Part shown: positions 23,326 to 29,835 of the stretch, one piece after another | How the letters are laid out: the number at the start of each line of letters is the position of its first letter | How positions within the stretch are numbered: the first letter of the stretch is position 1 | DNA from: CAYYGL01 sp964471235 | GTDB taxonomy: Bacteria > Calditrichota > Calditrichia > RBG-13-44-9 > J075 | Direction: 5' to 3' | Assembly (NCBI GenBank): GCA_964471235.1 | Contig: CAYYGL010000040.1 | Span: 1 to 29,835, forward strand | Length of the DNA: 29,835 nt | Made by a program: the position numbers and the translations under genes | Notes under the pieces: model-generated | Databases searched by the model: none | Told to the model about the DNA's origin: nothing | The model's input: the letters and a program-made list of their open reading frames with translations, nothing else

Positions 23326-23562
23326 TTATCGTTCTTTCTGGATAAAATAACGATTAAAATCTTCTCGTCGATACACATCCACCACTGTGTGACCGGTTAA
23401 TTTGCTCCAGGCGTTCAACTCCATCTCTGCGGCAGGATCATCGGAAAGAATTTCTAATATTTCGCCCACACGCATGGAACACAGGGTTTTCCGAAGGATC
23501 AAAATTGGCACTAAAATATCTTTATTACGATAATCCAATTGTTTGCTCGCCACGATTGACAT
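23326..23562 (-). CDS. TusA-like protein lacking the catalytic cysteine
   Basis: This 78-residue protein aligns with the neighbouring TusA over its length ('VGEILEILSDDPAAEMELNAWSKLTGHTVVDV'). The catalytic 'LLCPMP' reads 'ILVPIL' here, so Cys is replaced by V18 while the Pro stays. The equivalent of C12 is Tyr. Its only Cys, C28, lies at a helix position that is not catalytic in TusA. It cannot carry a persulfide at the usual site. The ribosome binding site is weak (AAGG). It is the first gene of the island. Possible roles are scaffold, regulator or decoy partner of DsrE or sHdr; drift is also possible, but the fold looks well kept. Confidence 0.82.
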   Translation of the reverse strand: MSIVASKQLDYRNKDILVPILILRKTLCSMRVGEILEILSDDPAAEMELNAWSKLTGHTVVDVYRREDFNRYFIQKER

Positions 23563-24177
23563 GGGATGCCTTTTCGTTTGTCACAAGGTGATGGAATAAG
23601 CGCAAATGCTGTACCAGGAATTTGGCGGCGAACTGCTTGCATCAGATAAATCAATAAAACCAAACACTTTCACTTTTTTGACCGCCGTCACAAATCGGGG
23701 ATAAATCGCCTCCTTTTTATGGTATTTTTACCACAAGTGGGGTAAACTCGCCATATTTTGACATCGATGATCAATCAACCATTCCATCCCAATTTCGCTC
23801 CGGTATCTCTTCCGACAATTTGGGGCTAACCCCTGAAAATCGATGAACTGACGAGAATAACTATCCGCATTCTTCGGTGATATCCTCCTCAAAGGCACAA
23901 TATTTGCAAAATTCTTTGATCTTCAAATATAACCCCAGGTGTTGATTATAATAATTTTTTTTGTATCTTTTTAAGTATGTAACCTTGTGCACCAGGCAAT
24001 CCTATTTTGCAAATCGCAGCGCTACCGGTTTACGACGAGGGGAAAAATAACCCGGTAAATCGGGAAATTCATGACGACCTGTAGCTGTCAGCTCCAGTTG
24101 GATTATGTTTTCATTTTTTGCGTGAATGCAGTGAATCATCTTACATTTTTGCGACGAGATAACATAGGAGACGGCTT
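23563..24177. other. Divergent intergenic region, presumed promoters
   Basis: This 615-base region separates the minus-strand sulfur island from the plus-strand bd-like operon, so it should hold both promoters. The clearest hexamer is TATAAT at 23947-23952 on the plus strand, but no good -35 lies at 16-18 bases. Small dyads are GGTA/TACC near 23722-23733 and CCCG/CGGG near 24053-24064. Open frames are short and unconvincing. GGAG at 24167-24170 serves the next gene. Confidence 0.4.
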
Positions 24178-25755
24178 ATGAATTACCCGATATGGGACGT
24201 GGCATTCGGATCGGGACTGCTCATTGCCCTGATATCCATTATCCACGTATTTGTATCTCACTTTGCAGTAGGGGGCGGGGTTTTCCTGGTGATCACAGAA
24301 AAAAAAGCCTACCGGGAAAATGACACAGCTTTACTGGAATGGTTAAAAAGCCATAGCAAATTTTTTGTGTTGGTGACCGTTGTTTTCGGTGCCGTTACCG
24401 GGGTGGGAATCTGGTTTACCATCGGGTTGGTGCAGCCGTCTGCCACCAGCACTTTAATTCATACGTATGTGTGGGGCTGGGCAAGCGAGTGGGTCTTTTT
24501 CTTTCTGGAAATTACCGCTGCCCTGATGTACTTATACGGCTGGGAGAAGCTCCATCGCAACACCCACCTCTGGATGGGCTGGATTTATGCAATTTCGGCA
24601 ATCGCCAGTATGGTGATCATCAACGGGATCGTCACGTTTATGTTGACTTCCGGGGCATGGGTGGAAACCGGCAATTTCTGGGATGGATTTTTTAACCCGA
24701 CTTACTTCCCTTCCCTGGCAATCCGTTTTGTGTTTTCACTCTCCCTGGCAGGGTTTTATGCCCTCTTAACAGCCAGCGTGGTCAACGATTCGGAACTGAA
24801 AGGGAGGCTTGTAAAATGGAGTACTTATTGGATTATCCCCTCCTTTATTATTCTTCCCCTATTAGCATACTGGTATATTGGCAGCATTCCCGAGGAAGTT
24901 TGGGATAATGCCGCCGGTCGAATGCCCACCGCTACCCGCTATGCCCACCTTATCCTTATTTTTTCCATTACCACTTTTTTGTTAACCCTTCTCACATTAA
25001 TAAAGCCCAAAAAGCAATCCATCATTTTCAGCTTGATTATTTTTGGTTGCGCATTCGGAACCATGTGGTCATTTGAGTTTATCCGGGAAGCCATTCGGAA
25101 ACCTTACGTGATTTTTGACTATATGTATTCCAATTCATTATATGAATCTCCTCTTCCGGGCGATGGCGGTTTCACCATCGAAAACATTGATGAACAAGGG
25201 GTTATGCAGGTTGCCCGCTGGGTGAAGAACTCCCACACCCCGATCACGCCGGAGAATCAAGTGGAAATCGGGAAAGAAATATTCCGGGTGGAATGCCGGA
25301 TGTGCCATACGGTCAATCGGTACCGGGGAGTTCAGGGGTATTTGAAAAAACGTCATTGGACGGCGGCAATCATTTACGAAATGCTGGGCAGTCTGGACCT
25401 CATGCACAACAGTGTGATGCCGCCTTTTACCGGCACCGATGCGGAACGAAAAGCACTCACCGCTTATCTTGCCAGTCTCCATCCCATTCCCCATGGAACC
25501 TCGCCGGCGGCATCTCTTTCCGGGGAAAAGGTATTTAATACCTACTGCGGTGTCTGCCATCAACATCGTCCCGGGGATGCAATTTTTGTAAAACTAAAGC
25601 ACCTGACCGCCGAACAAATTCAGATTGCCCTGACCCGGTTGAACGATCTTTATTCCCGCATGCCGCCCTTAACCTTATCGGAAAGCGAACGTCAGGTTTT
25701 GTCCCAATGGATTGTCGGGGAAATCAACTCATTTTCCACCCAGGAAGCCCGGTAA
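24178..25755 (+). CDS. Cytochrome bd-superfamily subunit fused to diheme cytochrome c (OR-C-like)
   Basis: This 525-residue protein has a CydA-like membrane part of about eight helices (residues 10-310) and a C-terminal cytochrome c part. CydA marks are H28 in 'VSHFAVGGGVFL' (high-spin heme ligand region) and Glu pair E104/E111 in 'SEWVFFFLEIT'. Where CydA has the heme b558 His, this protein reads 'AIRFVFSLSLAG' with Phe. Two c-type heme sites follow: C373-x2-C376-H377 and C457-x2-C460-H461, with Met candidates in 'VMPPFTG' and 'RMPPLTL'. This layout fits the uncharacterised OR-C families of the bd superfamily, which lack a classic quinol site. GGAG precedes the ATG. Confidence 0.8.
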   Translation: MNYPIWDVAFGSGLLIALISIIHVFVSHFAVGGGVFLVITEKKAYRENDTALLEWLKSHSKFFVLVTVVFGAVTGVGIWFTIGLVQPSATSTLIHTYVWGWASEWVFFFLEITAALMYLYGWEKLHRNTHLWMGWIYAISAIASMVIINGIVTFMLTSGAWVETGNFWDGFFNPTYFPSLAIRFVFSLSLAGFYALLTASVVNDSELKGRLVKWSTYWIIPSFIILPLLAYWYIGSIPEEVWDNAAGRMPTATRYAHLILIFSITTFLLTLLTLIKPKKQSIIFSLIIFGCAFGTMWSFEFIREAIRKPYVIFDYMYSNSLYESPLPGDGGFTIENIDEQGVMQVARWVKNSHTPITPENQVEIGKEIFRVECRMCHTVNRYRGVQGYLKKRHWTAAIIYEMLGSLDLMHNSVMPPFTGTDAERKALTAYLASLHPIPHGTSPAASLSGEKVFNTYCGVCHQHRPGDAIFVKLKHLTAEQIQIALTRLNDLYSRMPPLTLSESERQVLSQWIVGEINSFSTQEAR

Positions 25756-25818
25756 GCGGTTGATCCGGCAATGTATTTCGCAAACTGGTAACCATCATTA
25801 TTTTACGGGAGACAAACT

Positions 25819-26931
25819 ATGAATCCGGATGCCATCATCCCTTCAATCGATCCGATACCATTGCCAGCACCGGTATGGTTATTTAAAGTGCTTCTGATGA
25901 CGACCTTCATCCTGCATATCATTGCCATGAATTTTGTGCTGGGCGGAGGGGTGCTTTCTGTTGTTGCCCGGTTAAAAGGGAAAACAAACGAATTGTTTTT
26001 TAAGGTTGCCGGGGATATCGGCAAAAAAATTCCCGCTTTTATGGCAGCTACCATTACCCTGGGCGTGGCGCCCTTGCTGTTCGTGCAGGTATTGTACGGG
26101 CAATTTTTTTATACCTCATCCATCCTGCTGGGCTGGATTTGGTTTATGGTGATTATTTTCCTCGTTGTAAACTATTACGGATTTTATCTTGTGGCTTTCA
26201 AAGACGACCAACGCACTGCTGCCCGCGGTTGGATAATGCTGGTATCCGTCCTGCTAATTTTCACCATCGGGTTTATTTATAGCAACAATTTTACCTTGAT
26301 GACAACCCCCGGGGTCTGGAAAGCCAGATATCTGGCAGACCCGGCCGGCTGGAATCTGAATTGGCAGGATACCACCCTGATTCCCCGCTTTCTGCATTTC
26401 TTTGTAGCCTCTCTGGCAGTGGGAGGGCTGTTCGTGGTATCCATGGGATTATTTCGATGGAAGAAAGAACCCGAATACGCCCGGGTACTAATTTCCTTTG
26501 GCGGTAAATGGTTTTTGTATGCCACCCTGGTTCAGTTCCTGGTGGGGATCTGGTTTTTAATCTCTCTGCCGCGGGAGCAGATGCTGATTTTTATGGGAGA
26601 CAACCTGCTGGCAACCGTTTCCTTTGGCATCGCCATTGTTGCTGCCCTGGCGGCACTCTTTCTCATGGCATCCTCCCTGCGAACCGATGACCCCCGGAAA
26701 GGCATGCTTGTCAGTATCGGATTAACCGGGGTCGTGGTGGTGTTCATGTCAATCATGAGAGACGCTTTACGGGATGCTGCCCTGGCGCCTTACCTGCAGC
26801 AGCAATCCTTTACAGTCAAAACCCAGTGGGATGTGCTTTCCATTTTTCTGGTGCTGTTTATCGGCGGACTTCTCCTGTGGTTCACGATGATCAAAAAATA
26901 TTTTTTTCCCGCCAGGCCGCAAACGGAATAA
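25819..26931 (+). CDS. Second CydA-like membrane subunit
   Basis: This 370-residue integral membrane protein has about nine helices. It shares the first CydA motif with its neighbour ('ILHIIAMNFVLGGGVL', H33) and has 'IPRFLHFFVASLAVGGLFV' with H193 at the position of the heme b558 His. It lacks the Glu pair that its partner keeps. No c-type heme motif and no signal peptide other than the first helix are present. It would form a heterodimer with the upstream protein, taking the place of CydB. GGAG precedes the ATG, and the gap to the upstream gene is 63 bases. Heme content is inference. Confidence 0.78.
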   Translation: MNPDAIIPSIDPIPLPAPVWLFKVLLMTTFILHIIAMNFVLGGGVLSVVARLKGKTNELFFKVAGDIGKKIPAFMAATITLGVAPLLFVQVLYGQFFYTSSILLGWIWFMVIIFLVVNYYGFYLVAFKDDQRTAARGWIMLVSVLLIFTIGFIYSNNFTLMTTPGVWKARYLADPAGWNLNWQDTTLIPRFLHFFVASLAVGGLFVVSMGLFRWKKEPEYARVLISFGGKWFLYATLVQFLVGIWFLISLPREQMLIFMGDNLLATVSFGIAIVAALAALFLMASSLRTDDPRKGMLVSIGLTGVVVVFMSIMRDALRDAALAPYLQQQSFTVKTQWDVLSIFLVLFIGGLLLWFTMIKKYFFPARPQTE

Positions 26932-27065
26932 GAATGAATGTAGCGATTCAGCCATTAAGGCATAAATCAAGGTTTTCCCCGGAAATTATATCTTGAAAAA
27001 TGGGAAAAGGAGTTTAACTCGCTCCATAACTCATACTTATTTCATCAAAACATGAGGAGGTCGGT

Positions 27066-29531
27066 ATGTATCGGGTTTTACTATTCATTGCAATAACCGC
27101 CGTAATAGGCGGACTGTTGTTGAGTTGCAGCAAGAAGGGGGAAGATGATTTTATCATCACCATTAACTACGAATTGGGGATGCACTGCACAGGATTTGAT
27201 TTTGAGTATTGCTGTGTGCTTCCTCCCTACAACAGCATTCAAGCCCAGGTGGTAAAGGTGGGGAAAGGAAAGAAGAAACCCCGTCTGCTAAATGCTTATG
27301 ATCCCAAGGATCCCACCATCCTGATTGACGAGGATACCGGGAAGCGCTATCGCCTGAAATATGAACTGGTGGACAACTCGTTTTCCGAGGGCAGCAAGAT
27401 GGTATATTGGAATGCCACGTTTGATATGAACAAGAACGGGAATCCATCCGAGAGCGGCGAGAGTGTTGCCAATGCTTACTTCACACACCTCTATATTTAC
27501 AAAGATTTGGAAGGGAGCAATCCCGAGGGCACTTCCGAAGATGCCAAAAAATTGTTTGTCGGCGGTCCCAAGTTGCAAATCCCGCAAGATGCCGGACCCA
27601 CCGGGCAAAAACTGAGCGGCTATCTTCGCAACTCTACGGAAAAGGGTACCGTGGTCTTTACCAAATCCCCGGTGTTGGACAATACCCCGATTGTGTTAAC
27701 CAACCCTCATATTTGGGAAGCCCTGGGGCTGCCGCTTACACCCTTTCTGGATTCCGAGTTGGGCGGAAAAGATATCAAGGTGGTGACGGAGAAAAATATT
27801 CAACCGTATCAAATTGCCAAAGTCACCCTGGTGGATGCGGAAACAGATAAACCGATTCTGAACACGAAGGGAAAAGAAGTTAGTTTCACCGGGGACAATC
27901 CCATTGATGTGCCCAATTGCCAGAATTGCCACACTTCCGACAATGCCAACGGCAACTTCCCGGAAATCCTGAAACGGGTGAAGCAGGAGATTGCCTACTG
28001 GAAATCCGCCGGGGCATCGGACTGGTATGCGGAGTTGAAAGGCACGGCAATCAGTATTTTATCCATCCATGATGCCAAGCATGGCACCATGTTCACTGCG
28101 CATTACGACCCGGAAGCCACTTCCAAACGCCTGGGGCGCAGCGCAGTACTTTGCCAGAAATGCCATGCGGATAATGTGATCGGTGTGTTGGGCAGCGGCA
28201 CCGTGGTTCATAAAAAGGATGGCACCGTGGTGGTGGAAGATATGGCGCATATCGATTATGCCCTGCCGGATGATACGCCGGTGGAATACCTGGACGCTCA
28301 TAATCCCCATGTGCCCAAAAACGGCACCGTCATTCCGCCATTAACGGAAGCCATTCACCACGCTCACCAGATGAACCGCCCCCTGCCGGACAGCCAGGGA
28401 CGTACCGGCGCCTGCCAGGGATGCCATCCCGCGCACCGGTATGACCGCAGCCTGGACGGCTACCCTATTACCGCGGATGGAAAAAATGCCTATGCCAATG
28501 GCGACAACCGGGATGCCAAAGGCGGCTGTTACGTGGGCAGGGACGTGCATTCCAACCCCAACAAAGACAACGACGGCGTGGAGACACCGGAACACCTGAA
28601 CGCCATCGGCAAATGGCTGAAAGAAAATGTTTCCCGCGATGCCAATGGCAACGTGAAGGGCTTATGGTGCACCAACTGCCACAACCAGGTGTCCCGGGAA
28701 TTGTATAAACATGACAATTTGCAGCCCGGCAAAGCCCATCATCCGGACCCGGCGAATACTCTGCGGGATGATTCTTTGGAAGATATTGCCAAAGGGCTTG
28801 GGATGACACTGGATGAGTTGCTTGCCAATCTGGACCCCAAAGTAAAACCGGATGCCAAAGGAAGGGATACCGGGGAGACGTTGAATGCCTGGAAATCAGC
28901 GGCACAGGGTCGCACCACCGCTGCGATTGGCGTAATCGCCACCAATGGCAAAAGCCCCATCATCCATAAAGATGCCGATGGCGATGTTAGCGTGGTACTG
29001 CTGGATGCTAATCCCAACCATGTTGCACAGCATGCCGACCAGAAAGGGGTGGCGGCACCTTACGAAGCGGCAACCCAGGGCAGGGATTATTGGCTCTCTC
29101 CCGGTGTTCCCCATTGTGCCGACTGCCATGCCGCACCGTTTGTAGAAAGCCAGGGCGGAGTGGCTTATCCCATTAACCAACCCGGGAAGTATTCCTTAAT
29201 GCGCTATGCCAAGGGACATGCCGGATTAGCTTGTCAATCCTGCCATGAATCTATTCACGGGCTTTACCCGGTGACTCCGAAGGTAGACGTTACCACTTAC
29301 AACCAGGCAGCCGCTTTAAATCCGGACGGCTCCCATGGGCCGCTGAAATGTAACACCTGCCATGAACGGGTAAACAACCTGGGAATTCCATTGTCTGCCG
29401 CTAAAATTAAATATAAGGGCAAACCCATCACCTCGGATTTTGATCTGGCAGTGCAGTGGATTCACGCCGAAGCAGTGGATGACGGCGGGAAAGGCGAACC
29501 CAAAGAGCAAAATCTTAGCTCGGCTGAATAA
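27066..29531 (+). CDS. Seven-heme cytochrome c lipoprotein
   Basis: This 821-residue protein begins with a lipoprotein signal (hydrophobic core, 'LLLSC', C21 as acylated residue). It holds seven CxxCH heme sites starting at C285, C363, C450, C535, C684, C723 and C762. The N-terminal 260 residues have no heme site but carry a Cys-rich 'GMHCTGFDFEYCCVLPPYN' segment near 37-56. Many extra His residues could serve as distal ligands. It would lie outside the inner membrane and exchange electrons with the fused cytochrome c of the bd-like protein. GAGGAGG precedes the ATG. I do not recognise a named enzyme family; a reductase or a wire are both open. Confidence 0.82.
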   Translation: MYRVLLFIAITAVIGGLLLSCSKKGEDDFIITINYELGMHCTGFDFEYCCVLPPYNSIQAQVVKVGKGKKKPRLLNAYDPKDPTILIDEDTGKRYRLKYELVDNSFSEGSKMVYWNATFDMNKNGNPSESGESVANAYFTHLYIYKDLEGSNPEGTSEDAKKLFVGGPKLQIPQDAGPTGQKLSGYLRNSTEKGTVVFTKSPVLDNTPIVLTNPHIWEALGLPLTPFLDSELGGKDIKVVTEKNIQPYQIAKVTLVDAETDKPILNTKGKEVSFTGDNPIDVPNCQNCHTSDNANGNFPEILKRVKQEIAYWKSAGASDWYAELKGTAISILSIHDAKHGTMFTAHYDPEATSKRLGRSAVLCQKCHADNVIGVLGSGTVVHKKDGTVVVEDMAHIDYALPDDTPVEYLDAHNPHVPKNGTVIPPLTEAIHHAHQMNRPLPDSQGRTGACQGCHPAHRYDRSLDGYPITADGKNAYANGDNRDAKGGCYVGRDVHSNPNKDNDGVETPEHLNAIGKWLKENVSRDANGNVKGLWCTNCHNQVSRELYKHDNLQPGKAHHPDPANTLRDDSLEDIAKGLGMTLDELLANLDPKVKPDAKGRDTGETLNAWKSAAQGRTTAAIGVIATNGKSPIIHKDADGDVSVVLLDANPNHVAQHADQKGVAAPYEAATQGRDYWLSPGVPHCADCHAAPFVESQGGVAYPINQPGKYSLMRYAKGHAGLACQSCHESIHGLYPVTPKVDVTTYNQAAALNPDGSHGPLKCNTCHERVNNLGIPLSAAKIKYKGKPITSDFDLAVQWIHAEAVDDGGKGEPKEQNLSSAE

Positions 29532-29550
29532 GTACGAAATATCCCCTATC

Positions 29551-29594
29551 TGCCCCGGGAGTCCTATGTTTCATAACTTCCGGGGCATTTTTTT
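29551..29594 (+). terminator. Rho-independent terminator of the multiheme gene
   Basis: TGCCCCGGGAGT (29551-29562) and ACTTCCGGGGCA (29576-29587) form a 12-pair stem with one G-U pair, a 13-base loop and seven T directly after it. It lies 20 bases beyond the stop and ends the bd-like operon. Confidence 0.9.
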
Positions 29595-29835
29595 GATTAA
29601 GCAGGATCGGTTTAACCCGATCTCAATCATTCTTTCATTTTCTCCTTCCTCATGTTGAACATTGTCTTTAAATTGTCACAACACCGAGTTTGGTTTACAA
29701 AAGCGTCATCAAACGGATGAGAGCTGTGAACCATAAACCGGAAACGTAAAACGCCACGATTCGTTCAATAGATATCGAGCAACTATTCAGCTTTACCTGC
29801 AAATTTGATGTTTTATATTTCATTAGGTCTTATTC
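29595..29835. other. Terminal spacer, no feature recognised
   Basis: These 241 bases after the terminator are A+T-rich and hold no convincing gene, hairpin or repeat. The window ends before the next gene. Confidence 0.4.

Noticed and set aside
24178..26931. Ordinary cytochrome bd quinol oxidase (CydAB)
   Set aside because: The first protein carries fused c-type hemes and lacks the b558 His, and the second is CydA-like rather than CydB-like.

Overview
The window looks like a chromosomal segment of an uncultured Gram-negative bacterium of about 50% GC. It carries a TonB-type protein, a FadL-type porin and lipoproteins. An FCB-group lineage (Calditrichota/KSB1-like) is possible, judging from the repeat-rich intergenic DNA, but I hold that only weakly. 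No rRNA, tRNA, IS element or CRISPR array was seen.

Layout. Positions 1-1440 hold a plus-strand TonB-like gene and non-coding DNA. From 23562 down to 1440, 22 genes run on the minus strand as one sulfur-metabolism island. In transcription order they are: a TusA paralog without its catalytic Cys, TusA, a DsrE3A-like protein, a lipoate ligase, a small unknown protein, a second DsrE-family protein, LbpA1, sHdrC1, a nitroreductase-family protein, sHdrB1, sHdrA, sHdr-Hyp and an sHdrB3-type Fe-S protein. Next come LbpA2, LipS2, a second lipoate ligase, LipS1, an unassigned radical SAM protein, EtfB, EtfA, a membrane ETF:menaquinone oxidoreductase (EtfD/EMO type), a FadL porin and a DUF302-like exported protein. 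From 24178 to 29531 a divergent plus-strand trio encodes a cytochrome bd-superfamily subunit fused to a diheme cytochrome c, a second CydA-like membrane subunit and a seven-heme lipoprotein.

How it works together (inference from family knowledge). The content matches the 'type II' sulfur-oxidizing heterodisulfide-reductase-like (sHdr) pathway. TusA and DsrE proteins deliver sulfane sulfur to the cytoplasmic sHdr complex. Lipoate on LbpA takes part in the oxidation. The LipS1/LipS2 lipoyl synthases and the dedicated ligases build that lipoate. Electrons would leave through EtfAB and the membrane EtfD/EMO protein into the quinone pool. The bd-like/multiheme trio may be a linked terminal electron-transfer module; its link to sulfur oxidation is only positional.

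Most interesting points: the Cys-less TusA paralog, the nitroreductase gene and a pseudoknot-like leader inside the hdr operon, two LbpA/ligase sets, a six-unit palindromic repeat array with compensatory base changes plus a solo copy, and a bd-type pair in which the two subunits keep complementary subsets of the CydA ligand motifs.
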